Assembly: GCA_022495005.1 (NCBI GenBank)
Contig: JAGYXB010001106.1
Location: forward strand, 62,001 to 126,000
Direction: 5' to 3'
Source of the DNA: Rhyacophila brunnea
Taxonomy: Eukaryota; Arthropoda; Insecta; Trichoptera; Rhyacophilidae
Length of the DNA: 64,000 nucleotides
Positions 1 through 11,204 of this stretch are shown here, piece by piece (the stretch's first letter is position 1; every line of letters starts with the position of its first letter). A program made the translations under genes and the position numbers. The notes under the pieces were generated by a model, which searched no databases, was not told where the DNA came from, and saw only the letters and a list, made by a program, of their open reading frames with translations.

Positions 1-36
1 GAGACCTTCAGCGCGTAAATCGCTTTTGTAGCACTA

Positions 37-285
37 TTACAGGGTGAACAAGTGACGTACTCTCTGGCGGCATCCGGAACATGTCTTTTCGTGATTAGTC
101 ACCGAAGGGTGCCGTGTCCGATCACGAGCTCGAGTTTTTGAAACGCGGTCGTACCAATGTATCCATAAAATTCGGCGGAGACATCGATTCTCAAAGCTTA
201 AAAGCCGAGACCTTTGAAGCTTGGTAAGATGCCATATTGTCTCGCAACCATATAGGAGCACAGGTAGAATGCACGCGTTGAACAA
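37..285 (-). pseudogene. Non-LTR retrotransposon (LINE) reverse transcriptase, C-terminal fragment
   Basis: The minus-strand frame begins LFNACILPVLLYGCET and continues with LSFENRCLRRIL and YDRVSK. This is the signature of the region just after the catalytic palm of insect LINE polymerases (usually LLYGCETW ... RCLRRILGIRW.DRVSN). The expected W after CET is pushed back by an extra I. The arginine-rich stretch that should follow (RRLRWLGHV type) is scrambled, which suggests a frameshift before the end. There is no start, endonuclease or catalytic FADD box, so this is a dead fragment of roughly 80 residues out of about 1000. The upstream part of the element is not recognisable between 286 and 590. 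Confidence 0.8.
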
Positions 286-590
286 ACATACCTAATATTA
301 TGCACGTACACGAGGATAGTATGCACGTGTAGGTATACAATCATTTTTCTCGTTATGCATTAACAATGATATGATTGCCTTGTCACGTCTTGGTTATATG
401 GTCGTATAAAGCTCTACTGAACTGAACATATTTTATGTGAAAATAAGTTACCATTCCACAGATTATATACATGTCAGTAAAAACAAATTAGATTAAATAA
501 AATCATTACATTATAAGTACAGAAAGTCAATGTTTTTCAAATCATTAATTATCAATCATTAGCAAACGATGGATACCTAGTTCGGTCTTA
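286..590. other. Intergenic AT-rich DNA, nothing recognised
   Basis: No coding frame, tRNA-like box, terminal repeat or copy elsewhere in the window was found here. Confidence 0.5.
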
Positions 591-594
591 TTAA

Positions 595-968
595 GAGCGT
601 ACTTCAGTGAAACGGAAAATAATTTTCAACAGTAGGTGAATTAATGTAAATTTCTCACTAGTCGCCAATCGGAGACTGACACGAGGTGTCCGCACGTCGA
701 TTTGTTTTGTCATAGCGTCGGATGAAAATATTCTTAAATCGTGTAAAGATGACTAAAAACTTTACGTATGTAGGTACTTAAAAAAGAAACATGTCAATGA
801 ATATACTATTATTATTACTTATTAGTTATATTACAATAAAAATAACATTAATGTACGCATGTTGGATTTTTATGACAAATTATATTTCGTTCGGCACGCG
901 TCATTTGCACAATCCGCGCATCGCCTAGCCACGATCTTTTTAGACCATGCCTCAACTGAGGTATAGCC
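595..968 (+). mobile_element. TTAA-flanked non-autonomous element, copy A
   Basis: This 374-bp element starts GAGCGTACTTCAGTG and ends GAGGTATAGCC. A TTAA lies directly outside each end (591-594 and 969-972). Copies at 12673-13053 (same orientation) and 37644-38024 (inverted) share the whole length, including the near-terminal block TAGACCATGCCT. TTAA duplication is typical of piggyBac-type and Kolobok DNA transposons. The two termini are not clear inverted repeats of each other, so the superfamily is not settled. No coding capacity. Confidence 0.7.
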
Positions 969-972
969 TTAA

Positions 973-1195
973 CAAAATATTGAATCTTTGTTGCAGGGTA
1001 TGTAAAATTAAGGACTGATAATACCTAGTTTATTTTATACAGATTATCTACCTATCACATATTTTAATTGTAGAAATTTAATCAATAATAATTGAAAAAA
1101 ATAGCACTAGAAATCAATATTGGCTTGTAATTGAGAAATACCGTCATAAATAACTATAATTAAAATTAAACTTTTTTTATACATACGGTGAACAT
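973..1195. other. AT-rich spacer, nothing recognised
   Basis: Short A+T-rich stretch between two mobile fragments; no feature seen. Confidence 0.4.
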
Positions 1196-1575
1196 TACAA
1201 ATTATAAATTTAAGACGTTCACAATATGACATTTAAAAACAAAGAAATAGTAAACAGTGTAAAGAAGAAATAAATATATGCAGTATCACAAAAACAGTAT
1301 GAAAAGTAAAGTAAAAGGCACAAAAATTATACAAATTATAAATTATAAAGCATGGAAGCCCACCGAATGAGCTAAGTGGACCCTGTTTTAAAAATATATA
1401 AAACAACGTCCACCTATACTCATCCTCACGTAGTTGGAATATATCAACATCCGAAGCGATTTGGTTGAAGAAAATCGTTGCCCATCCAATTGGCATCACC
1501 AATGACAGGTTAATTCTGCACCTTGGGAGAACAAACAATTCATGTTCCCGATTTCTAAGATTTCTAAGGGACACA
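1196..1575 (-). pseudogene. LINE 3' end: reverse transcriptase C-terminal remnant
   Basis: The minus-strand frame contains SLRNLRNREHELFVLPRC, then MPIGWATIFFNQIASD and VDIFQLREDEYRW. This resembles the extreme C-terminus of CR1/Jockey-type polymerases, where an R..F.PR...R.S..P..R....WN.L..DVD.F.L..F pattern closes the protein. The downstream A+T-rich trailer (1196-1340, with the block AAATTTAAGACGTTCACAA) recurs at 9602-9790. Diverged copies of the coding part recur at 10215-10290 and 60090-60250. Assignment rests on pattern only. It is a 5'-truncated dead copy. Confidence 0.5.
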
Positions 1576-1599
1576 TGTCAATACCACTTAGAATGGCAA

Positions 1600-2950
1600 A
1601 ATTCTCATTTACACCACATATATCAACCCAGATGATTTTTATTTACGCAACAAAATGTCAGTGTTATAAAATAAATAATGACGGGCCAAATGCATAGTCA
1701 AACTTAAGTGGCATTAGGCAACGCTTAATTTTACGCCGCCGAAATCAACCACTTTATTAAACTTTTATTAGATTAGTTAATGCTAACTTAACGTCGATTT
1801 CTCTGCATTTGATCATAATAATCGTGGCCATTTTACCAAATTATGTCGTAGCACAAAAAAGGACCGCAGGTGCGTAGAAACTCTCTTCACCTATGAATCT
1901 AAATCAACATGAAATTTAGTCACTCTCCTATTTATAATGTGTCTCACGTAAACACAATTAGCCTTGAATGATTGCCAAACAGAAAAAAATCAACACACAC
2001 GTTTTAAATGCAATAATTGAGACATAGAAATTATGATTCTGTGCAAAGAATATATAATTTGTTAATTGATTGCTCCTAGTTTCACAAGAAGTATGTATAT
2101 ATATTATATATATCTCTCTGTCTTTTGACATATAATTCCTTCTAACTTTGGACCCCAGTCCGCAAATCGAACGCAGAGGCAAGAGGTTTTAGTCACTGCT
2201 CCACAGAACAAACACATAAGAATTATAAAAAAATCTCCACAATTTGGCAATTTGCTGTGAAACTTTTATATAAAACATCACCCATAGTTTTTATAGAATA
2301 TGTAAAAAATAAGATGTCTTCATTATGCTAACGTTGCCCTCTTCTCAGTGAGGATTATTAGTCTTGTACAACACATAAAAAACCACTTCATAATTCTAAT
2401 ATTTACTTTTTTTGTAACGTAAATCGATCGATCACAAGCGTTTTCAATGTTTGCACATTTTTTTTTCTTTGATTATTATTCTGCACGTAAATATCATCGA
2501 TAAATAAAAGTATTAACCGACGACGGTGCAAAGTTACTGTGAAATAATGTGCAGGTATTTTTGTTTTTCCGTTGGTAAAGTTGTGAAAAACTTAATATTA
2601 TTAATGGTTCAGTTTGTTCTATCACAATTCTAACTCTATTGGGATATCATAATATAAAATTCGAATTCAAGTAAATTTAATTTTATACTGCAATCCTAGG
2701 AATAAAAATCAAGAAAACAATTTTGTTAATAAAGTTTCATACACACTAAGGGCCCGATGCATACAATGTCGACGTTATTTAAACCTAACCAAATATAAAC
2801 GGTATCCATAGATGACAGATAGCAAAACAATTATTAACACACGATGGTAAACGTATGAAAATTTTTATATTTGCGTAAATAATCAGTACATATAATAACA
2901 TTTTGGTACCGGTGTCTGTATTCTTCTTTGGCACTACAGTCCGGGTTGGA
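1600..2950. other. Long AT-rich stretch without recognised gene
   Basis: Only short unconvincing open frames were found (for example 1958-2182 minus). No tRNA-like boxes, terminal repeats or within-window copies were noticed. Confidence 0.4.
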
Positions 2951-2952
2951 AA

Positions 2953-3492
2953 ATGGTCACCACAAGCAGACTCATCCATTGTGGTCGGTCATTCGCTTTC
3001 TTTCTTCAGCTGACCACTCCTAGCACACGAAAGTCTCTTTGTAGGCCATCGAGCCACCAAAGTTGTGGTCTTCCCGTACTCCGTTTTTCTTCTGAAATCC
3101 TAGACGTAAGGCGCTTTGTCGGTGTTTATTCATCCATACAATACACGCAGTCCGCCTACGTCAGGCTTATCAAAGAGAACGTAGTTCTTATGACCAGCGT
3201 TGCAAATGTAGCGTTTTTCTTGCCAGATCTAGCATTTTTCGATAGGCATCTAGCTTGCAAAAAATGCATCTGGCTTGTTGCGTTTTTACTGGCGGTTTTT
3301 GATGACTCCAACAGCTTTAAATATTTTTTTTTTCTAAACGCCTTTATGGATACCTCGCATTTACTATCGAGGTTTCTTAAGGACTTTGGCACGCAAACTA
3401 CTCTACTTGATGCTAGTCAAATAAAAATTGTGCCGGCTGAGAGAATGTGCCTTATTGAAAACTATTCTTCTTCCCGCATTGGGTATTGCTAA
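2953..3492 (+). other. Uncharacterised 179-codon open frame, probably antisense to a decayed transposon
   Basis: This is the longest open frame in the window. It starts at ATG 2953 and ends TAA 3490-3492. The product would be rich in F, L and S with no signal peptide, clear membrane helix or motif I recognise. On the opposite strand at about 3225-3300 one frame reads KTQQARCIFCK followed by L..ARKTLH. That is loosely like a degenerate BED-type C-x2-C...H finger of hAT transposases. I therefore suspect the plus frame is a chance open frame across an old transposase fragment. Short blocks of the same composition (AGCGTTTTT...GCCA) recur at about 5135-5200. Not a confident gene. Confidence 0.25.
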
Positions 3493-3517
3493 TTTGAATT
3501 CGGCCAGGGCCTATGAA

Positions 3518-3563
3518 ACCGCCTTGCAAAAACCCTGGAAATTTTTTTGTAGCGCAAGGCGGT
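3518..3563. repeat. Perfect 10-bp inverted repeat (hairpin)
   Basis: ACCGCCTTGC at 3518-3527 pairs with GCAAGGCGGT at 3554-3563 across a 26-nt loop. It lies just after the end of the 179-codon frame. Function unknown; it may be the foot of an old transposon terminus. Confidence 0.4.
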
Positions 3564-4158
3564 GGTGATTCTGGTGAATATTTTGTCGTATTCATTGGGA
3601 ACTGAGGACTGCGATTTGTAGCCGAGTTTTTTCCCGTGGTAAAAGAAATGTCGCATATGACTGATATTACTGATATAGGTACTTATCCTATCTTATATGA
3701 TTGCAGTCACTGGATCTGAAAGGCATGAATCATCATTACATGTCACACATTTATTATTTTTATTCTTTTTATTACATCAATACAGAAATTAAAAAGTGCA
3801 TCTCTTCCGGCCTGATTTGCCATGGTCCCCGGAAGGTCTCGAATGTCCGCATCTGCCATCTGTAATAAAAGTTCAGGTTGTATGTTGAAAAAACGCTAGA
3901 TATTTAGTTTATTTTATTTCATGCGCATCCATTTTCTGACTATCAGACACTTAATGTAGATAGTTCGGTAACAATTTTATTGAGAAATAAAACACGATGA
4001 AACAGTTTCGTGCATTATTTAATGTTTTCGTATATTATTCCGAATCTCCGCGTATATACTCGTAATATAATATAAAATAATGATTTTACATTATTATTAA
4101 CCTAAAAGGTATGTTCTTTAATTCTCTATGTTTATCCTACAATACAGAAGCTCTTGTC

Positions 4159-4914
4159 TAGGGATTCCAATCCCGGGATCCCGAGCTATTTTCGATACCT
4201 ATGAATCCCGGGATTGATAAACATAATCCCGAAACTTTCGGGATTGATTTTTTTATCAATTTTTTATGGAAAATAAAATAAAAACGAAAATATAACAGAA
4301 AAAAATACTTTTAAAAACAAATAACTACATTAGAAATAAACTGAGTTTGAATGAAGTTTGATTTATACCCATGTGTACGTTGCCGATTCATTTTATTTTT
4401 TCACATAAATTAATCAAAATGAGAAAAATTGGAAAAAACAATGCTTAGCATTATTAACAAAGTAATTCCACCATGATCTCATACGTTTTACGGCATTTCA
4501 TATTTGGCTGACTAATAAGATTTATGAAGCGGAAAGGCCATACACCACGATTTGCTTTACTATTTTAAACCCATTCATTAACTCTTTACTATCAGAAACA
4601 GCAATCTCATATTAAATTCACAATATTATTTATATTATAATATTATTTAAATTACAATATTATTTACTCCATTAAACTTATGTATTTCCAAGATTGAACG
4701 TATACAATATTAACAATAAATGTCTTAAATAGTATAAATCATACTAGATTTATTTTTGACCGATTTTATCAATATTATTTGTAAATATAAAAATTTTATA
4801 TTAATAACAATGGAAAAAATGCCAATCCCGGGACCAGTCCCGGGATCCCGGGTTTGTCAAATTGTTATCCCGACATCCCGGGATCAGAATTTTGGCTCAG
4901 GATTGGATTCCCTA
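4159..4914 (+). mobile_element. hAT-type MITE with TAGGGATTCCAATCC termini
   Basis: The left end TAGGGATTCCAATCC is the inverse of the right end GGATTGGATTCCCTA. The flanks are CTCTTGTC (4151-4158) and CTCTTGTT (4915-4922), an 8-bp target duplication with one change. The body is 756 bp, with many CCCGGGATC blocks just inside both ends and an A+T-rich middle. No transposase frame. The termini and the 8-bp duplication are those of the hAT superfamily. Confidence 0.85.
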
Positions 4915-5919
4915 CTCTTGTTTTCAAACATGAAACGAAACTTGAACGCCGTTGACACAATATAGGTTTTTGTTGTCAATTTTGAAATATATTTCTGTTA
5001 AACACATGTTTTACACGTATCGATTTTTTTGGGTTTTTGCACTTTTTCTTTCGATACACGAAAGCAAAGGTATTGACTTCGTTCTTAGTAGAATAAGTCA
5101 ATTTACTTGAAATTTATTTTCACAAAATCTAGCGTTTTTTCCTGCCAAATAGCTTGTTTTCATACCCCGTCTGGCATGTTTTTGTCAACGACAGTTGGCA
5201 ACACTGCTTGTGACTATGACTGATTTTGATGGTCCACATGATACGAGTACATACATAATTTTATATAAAAATTTGCTTTTTTTGTTTGTATGAACTCATA
5301 AGTCAGTAGCAATCCCGGGACATAAAATTTAGCCCGGTATTACAATCTATAGTACCTACATAACACAGATGAGATCACACAACGGTCAGGGCAAATAAAT
5401 TAATAGGTATCCTGCCATTGTCCACTTGCACTTTCCCCTCTGATCTAATTTTAGCTCTCACCAATAATGCACCAAACGTTATATTATTATAAACGACATC
5501 ATTGGTCGTTTATTTTAACATAACAATATTAATTTTGGTACCTATATGTTTTTGTTATTGAAGTTATGTATTCAAAATGAATATTTAAATTTCGAACGTA
5601 GATAGCTTGGCAATTTCGCATTTCCTCTGCTGTTTCCTAACGAAGATTAATATTGTCATAACAACACAGAAGTTGCTGCTTAGTAATATTTTTGGATTAT
5701 TCTTTGATGTTAGAAACAAATACAGGAGGGGAGTACAAAATCAACTTACTTCATAATCTATACTGAGATGTTCATTTTAAACCACCCGTCATACTATCAA
5801 TCAAGGATAATAATGTCCTTTAGGAAACCGTATTAGTGAATAATGAGAAATACGATTGAAAATTATATACTTATATTATTAAATAATATATTAATTATTA
5901 TCGACTGAAGGGTATACAG

Positions 5920-6060
5920 CAGTGGCGAAGAGTAGATATAGGCTGTTAAGATCTTAGATTGTAGTCTTAGTTCAATAAAAACAAATACCTACGTAACAAA
6001 GTATAATGTGCACTATTTATAGCGGATATCAACAGTCTACCTCGCTACCCTTCACTACTG
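5920..6060 (+). mobile_element. hAT-like MITE family A (CAGTGGCGAA), short 141-bp deletion copy
   Basis: It begins CAGTGGCGAAGAGT and ends CTACCCTTCACTACTG, with GGCTGTTAAGATC inside the left arm and its inverse in the right. The centre is deleted compared with the longer copies at 29539-30470, 34558-35129, 40152-40672 and 50829-56911. Flanks GTATACAG/GTATCTAT match at 5 of 8 positions, a possible decayed 8-bp duplication. Confidence 0.7.
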
Positions 6061-6291
6061 GTATCTATATACCTAGCGACTTTTTACCACAATACTATTA
6101 CAAACTGTAGCTGGATTTAATGCACTAACAGACTAACACATGGTCAAAAACTATGTACCAACTAATAATTTCTCATCTCAATTCAACTTATCGTAAAGTG
6201 TCAAAATTAAATCCAAATAATATATGCAATATATATTTGTCTTTATTTATCTATATACCTGTCACTCTGTCTGTAACACATAAGCTATCTG

Positions 6292-6311
6292 TCTCTCTCT
6301 CTCTCTCTCTG
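6292..6311 (+). repeat. (CT)n microsatellite
   Basis: An uninterrupted CT tract ending at GAGCTC. Simple-sequence repeat only. Confidence 0.8.
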
Positions 6312-6430
6312 AGCTCGCGTCTTTGTTGCGTGATCGCGTAAATAGAATACCCACGTTGCATACGTATATAATACAGTTAAATAATAAATCTAAATAAATG
6401 TGTGAAATTCCCGTGGTATATTGTTAGTAT

Positions 6431-6655
6431 GCCCACGATGGCCGACCGGTTTAAGCGTCGGCGCGAATGCTGGGTCTGGCAAATACACATAATTGTTTTT
6501 CAATTTGTGTTTGGAGTCATACTATGGACCTAATACGTTGAGCAAGTGGCTAACATTGATTTCTCTAAAAACCTGTGAATATAATCCTCCACCCTGTGGA
6601 GGCCCAAATGATCCTGTTAGGATCGGACATGGTCAAAAGAAGAAGAAAAGAAGAA
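6431..6655 (+). mobile_element. tRNA-derived SINE, family S1
   Basis: The head has a Pol III A-box-like block (TGGCCGACCGGTTTAAGC), as in tRNAs with a long variable arm. The B box is decayed at GAATGCTGGG. The shared body follows (TTGTTTTTCAATTTGTG ... GTTGAGCAAGTGGCT ... CTCTGTGGAGG-like block ... TAGGATCGGACATGGTC). The copy ends in an AAG-rich tail. Other copies are at 11205-11440, 12296-12492, 28585-29170 (minus, split) and 43799-43905. Confidence 0.8.
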
Positions 6656-6984
6656 GATATTGTTATTAATTAGGTAAAGACAATAAGTTTCAATCAAAAT
6701 TTTCACCGTAAAATCCAAATTTTCCAGACATTTTCTCTTTCAGTTGTCACGTTTTGCTGCAGTGAGTATACACTTGACCGCGATGTGGTGTGGAGTTAAC
6801 GGATTTGAACAAAAGGAAGTAGAAAAGGGGAGTTTGTATTGCAATCGCATAGGTTCACCACAGTTTAGGCCGGATGACTTTTCCAAAAACCTTACAAACA
6901 ATTAATAAATACTATGAAACCAACTGTACTGTCAGACGTATTAATTCTAACTTTATCATAATTAGTTATGACTACGATATGTTA

Positions 6985-7545
6985 TGTCTATCGACCGAAC
7001 TTTATAGGTTCGTCTATCCAGCGGGTTTTAGGGCGTCCCAGTGAGTGTTTAGCGCCTCTTGGGTACCACTGTATGACGGAATTTGTCCAGCGGTTGTCCA
7101 CTCGCCGAGAGACATGTCCAGCCCATTGCTATGTCATCTGTTTAGCGACCTCGTACTTTTGTCTGCGTTCTTATTCATTGATTTCTTTTGTGATCCTTAC
7201 GCGTTATGCCACGTTGCGCTACTCAGGATACACAGGCATACGTGAGCGTTAGTAGCACACATTGGTTGAACACTTAACTCTTAGGACTCAATGGGAGGTC
7301 AATTTAAAGATACTATTCAGGCGCCCAAATGTACACCATGCCAGTTTGATTCTGCAAGAAATCTCGTCATACATACTACCCACCTACCGTCAGTAAATTG
7401 ACATTTTTTGTTGTCAAGGATAGATGTAGTTGTTGACCCGCTCGATTTGACGACCATTGATGAGGAGCGTTTCCTTTGTCTTCGAGATATTATCTTTAAA
7501 CCTGGTTTGCGGCTTTCATTTGCAAGCTTCTACATCTTGTTCTGA
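6985..7545 (-). pseudogene. RTE-type LINE reverse transcriptase, thumb and C-terminal fragment
   Basis: Minus-strand reading gives, in order: KTKETLLINGRQIERVNNYIYP, YDEISCRIKLAWCTFGRL, VRITKEINE, QWAGHVSRRVDNRWT and GAKHSLGRPKTRWID. This is the canonical order of the post-palm region of insect RTE polymerases (DYVYLGQ, EISRRI.LGW.AFGKL, TKV.DI..RI..LKWQWAGH.ARR.DNRW, GRP..RW.DD). Reading across it needs at least one frame change, and there are several in-frame stops (for example between EINE and ERRQ). The product is inactive. The plus-strand open frame here (6968-7252) is only its shadow. Confidence 0.9.
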
Positions 7546-7989
7546 CGGTCATCTTAATGACGCAATAATTCATATACCTACTACGTTTAGGTATCATTGG
7601 AGGAAGACATAAATATACCTATATAGTATAATACAAAGTAGGTACCTATGTTTGTTTCTTCCTTACAATTTTTAATTTAACCATTTACCTACCTATGTTT
7701 TGGATTCGATTTCAATTTGGTGTTCTTTTGTTTGACGTTTACTGTTATACTTAGTTACAATTATTAATATTGGAAAATGTAATTATTATTTTTAAGTAAG
7801 TTATTTATATGTTTGTCGATCAACGAAGAGGCGATGCCGGTACTTCAGCTAGTTTATATATAAAATTAAATATGTACAAATGTATCTACATTAAATAATT
7901 AATGTACTGAAAAAATAGTCGGTACATATCACCACAAACCACACTTCGAGAATTTAAATAAACCGCTGTATATAAACAAACCATGCATT

Positions 7990-8240
7990 GTAAACTGTTC
8001 CCAATTCCCCGTAATTAATTGAAAACATGCACACCCCGCAAACTTTCACTTAGGGAGCTTTTATGCTCTGGTTTGGGGTGGTTTCTCATGGGGACCGGAG
8101 GCAGAGCTTTGGTGATCGATACACCCTACCTAGTCCCACCCACCCTTGAGTTTTCACTACACAGCCTTTAGGGATGCTGTGTCGCTGTAGGACGATGAAC
8201 TTTCAGGGTGATGTTCGCAAGTAGGTGCATTTACACTTAT
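7990..8240. other. GC-richer block, possible 5' region of an unidentified retroelement
   Basis: About 250 bp has higher G+C than its surroundings (TTTGGGGTGGTTTC, GGGGACCGGAGGCAG, a short inverted pair around CACAGCCTTTAGGGATGCTGTG). No coding frame, and no second copy in the window. I cannot name it. Confidence 0.3.
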
Positions 8241-8614
8241 GACTGCGGGCTGTACATTGCACCTTTAGTAATTTAAATGGATTTAATATTACTTAAGTCC
8301 ATACCGATGGAGGTGTTTAAATTTTTTTATACATTATAACTACCTATAAGTTGTTATCTACTTCAAATAAATCTGCATATTATGATATAAGGAAGTAGCT
8401 GAGATAAAAAGGTATTTGGAACATTTTGTTGAATATGAGTTAGGTACTATTCTTATAGGGTTAATAATATTATGTTTATCCCTTAATTTTCGGCGTCCCA
8501 AAGTGCCATCGGTTAAAGTTACCTTTTACATTAATTACAACTTATATGTGGTTATGGCGTTAGTGAAAATTCATTTTGCTCATTTGTCAAGTTGCATAAT
8601 TGACTTTTGACCTC

Positions 8615-9029
8615 TTTTGCATGTAAGTTGTACGTAAAACATTTCACCGCGGTACAGTTCGCCGTGAGGTCTCTTATCGAAAAGAGATAACCGTAAACTA
8701 TACTGTCTTCTATTTTATTAAATTCAATATGAACATTAATTCAATTTCCGTAACTGATTTTGGCAAAATTGAAGAATGAAAACCTAACCTAACCTAACAA
8801 ATAATCCAGTATATCGGCTATTTTCAGAAAATATTTGCTCCAGGCTTCCTATAAAGTATAAACCGATAAGAACCGTGTTTTATTTAGATAAAGATTTTAT
8901 GTCAGTAGATACTTACTATACGATCCAAAGAGGTTAGACGGTCTTTAATATACGGCCATATATTTCCGATACAACATTTCACGGTGAAGTGTGATACGGC
9001 GAACTGCATACGTACAGGTTTCCGGACAC
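8615..9029 (+). mobile_element. Long-TIR element with telomere-repeat core, copy 1
   Basis: The left arm contains ATGTAAGTTGTACGTA and CAGTTCGCCGTG. The right arm carries the inverse (CGGCGAACTGCATACGTAC ... TTTCCGGACAC). The centre holds AACCTAACCTAACCTAAC (8781-8798), the insect telomere motif, next to AAATAATCCAGTATATCGG. Better preserved copies are at 38376-38770 and 57753-58150 (inverted). Target duplications are decayed here (TTTTGAC is shared near both ends). No coding capacity. Confidence 0.75.
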
Positions 9030-9369
9030 GATTTTGACTTGGCAACCTCGATATAACACATCCACGTAGTCTGAAGTGTTACAATTCTCTCACTCACCCT
9101 TAATTGAACAATATTACACAACTTCACATAGTTAATTATTTCTGATACACGTAGGTACTTTATATTCTTGACAATGTCTGTCATACAGACGAAATACGTG
9201 TTAAGAATAAAAAAATATTTTAACGTTTATATCTTATAAACGTCTTATAAACATAATACATAGTATATTATTCATAACGTAATAATGTTTTTTTGCCAAC
9301 CTATTTGACTCTTTTTTTCTTTACGTCTTATGCTCAATATTCACATTTCCATTTTTATTCCTGGGTGGA

Positions 9370-9560
9370 GCATATGAGTCTCCACGTCAGAGTTGGGGGT
9401 TATTTTAACAGATTTTTTTATGAGGAATGTAATGGTTGTTGGGTCCTCGCTCTGTATCAAACACATATTTATTGAAAAGGAGCAAATTTAATAATTTTTG
9501 ACAGACACGGGATTTGACATACGCTCACGGCTTCAGAGACAAGTGATCTATCAACTGCTT
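9370..9560 (-). mobile_element. SINE remnant with degenerate tRNA-like head
   Basis: On the minus strand, about 9487-9555 reads like a tRNA head: an A-box-like GTAAAGCAGTTGATAG and a decayed B box around GTCAAATCCCGTG. The neighbouring block (GAGGAATGTAATGG, GGGTCCTCGCTC) recurs in diverged form at 43490-43610. No acceptor-stem pairing, so it is not a tRNA gene. Confidence 0.45.
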
Positions 9561-9601
9561 TACCGTACGGAAAAAATTATAATATTATAATAGTAACTTT
9601 A

Positions 9602-10290
9602 TAAATTATAAATTTAAGACGTTCACAACGTGACATTTCAAAAAAAAAAACAAAGAAATAGTATTAAAACAGTATAAATAACAAAGAAATAGGTAGGTAT
9701 AATATGAAATATTGGATAAACAGTAAGTATAAAGAGTAAATAGGTACACAAAATATAAAGTAGAAACATGGAAGTACGCTGAGTGAGCTATGTAGGTACA
9801 TATACCTTATTGGTTGGGCCATTTATATTCCTACTCCCCTCCTAATCCCCAGTGTTATTGTCACCAGAGAATGTATGAGCAATTATGCGTCATGAGAGAT
9901 CGTGTTGCAAAGAGACATTCAGTTGCATCTCGATAGCGGGCGTGAGCGAGCTTCTAATAGCTTTCCGTCGCTTAAGTGATTGACTCAATATATACAGACT
10001 CTTTCAGAATCATTATCATTCACCCACCCTCATCACCCTCACATATAATCGCGCGACTGAAAATTGAAACCAGACCACGGGCCATCATACATCATCACAA
10101 AGGTCAGTGTCTGGCATTCTGTTCCATCGCCTCCACCTCTAGATCCGACCTCCTCATCTTCCCTAAAAATAATTACAGTCCACTTAAAAAGCTCAACCAC
10201 TTATTTTAAGTGTTTATAAAATAACGCCCACCCATACTCATCCTCACGTAGGTGGAATATATCAACACATCCGAAGCAATTTAGTTGAAC
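9602..10290 (-). repeat. Second copy of the LINE trailer at 1196-1575, split by about 400 bp of unrelated DNA
   Basis: 9602-9800 matches the trailer at 1190-1375 (AAATTTAAGACGTTCACAA, then GAGTGAGCTA). 10205-10290 matches 1395-1465 (CATACTCATCCTCACGTAG, GGAATATATCAACA). The 9804-10205 stretch between them is absent from the first copy and is presumably an insertion. It contains a TATATA tract, C-rich pyrimidine runs and no recognised terminal repeats. Confidence 0.5.
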
Positions 10291-11204
10291 AGAGTTGGTA
10301 TAGTAGGTACTTATAAGTGAGGCTTTTGATAATTGAAGGAGGTATTTCAAATACTAATCGATAAAGAATATGTCTAATAATAAAAATAATTATAGAAACC
10401 GTTTATACTAACATTTAACTATTTTTTCACATGGCTACGTAGATACATAGGTATAAGTATAAACTAATTTATTACTAGCAGAAAAAGAGGAATGCTAAAT
10501 AACATTATTTTCATTTTCAAACGAATCCAAATAAATTAAAATTTACATAACTAAGTAGTCATTAATAAGTATACATATTATAGTACCTAACAGTAAAACT
10601 GACAGGTACTATTTAAATATGTATTATCTTGTGTTAAAGGTACCTACCTCCATGTCATAGAAATCATCCCTTTATTTATAAGAAGGCTTATCTCCCTGCA
10701 AAACAATGACTCGCCCAAGAGTAATTTGAATCGTTTTCATTTGAGGGATGAAAACGTAAGGGTTCTTTTGTATAGTATATAACAAGGCTTCGTGCCCAGT
10801 GAATAAATATACAAGAAGTTAGGGTGAATTAAATCCCTCATTGTTGTCTGAAATAAAATAGCCCAAGAAGAGATAAATACATATTATCATGAAACCGTTT
10901 ATCCATGAATGTACGCAAATTTCTCTTATTTTAAATATTTTTCTCTGAATTATATAATGTGATAATTGTTATGGTTGGTAATGTCAGGTAAAAACAATCG
11001 GACCTCACTATAATATAGTAGGTCTGTAACGTTCTTAGCTTAAAGACAGATTATTTCAGTTTTCTTTTATTATTATTTTTTAATACTGTCACCATCATGA
11101 TAATCATGTGAGTTTTGTAAACCAGTACATTAATGTGATATGGATAGTTTGACATAAACATGCTAGGTTATATTTTATAATGTTCAAATTTCCCGACATT
11201 TGCA
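10291..11204. other. AT-rich stretch, nothing recognised
   Basis: No gene, tRNA-like head or terminal repeat was recognised. Confidence 0.4.

Noticed and set aside
8781..8798. Telomere repeats as evidence of a chromosome end or fusion
   Set aside because: Two sister elements with the same core have precise 8- and 10-bp target duplications, so the repeats travel with a transposon.
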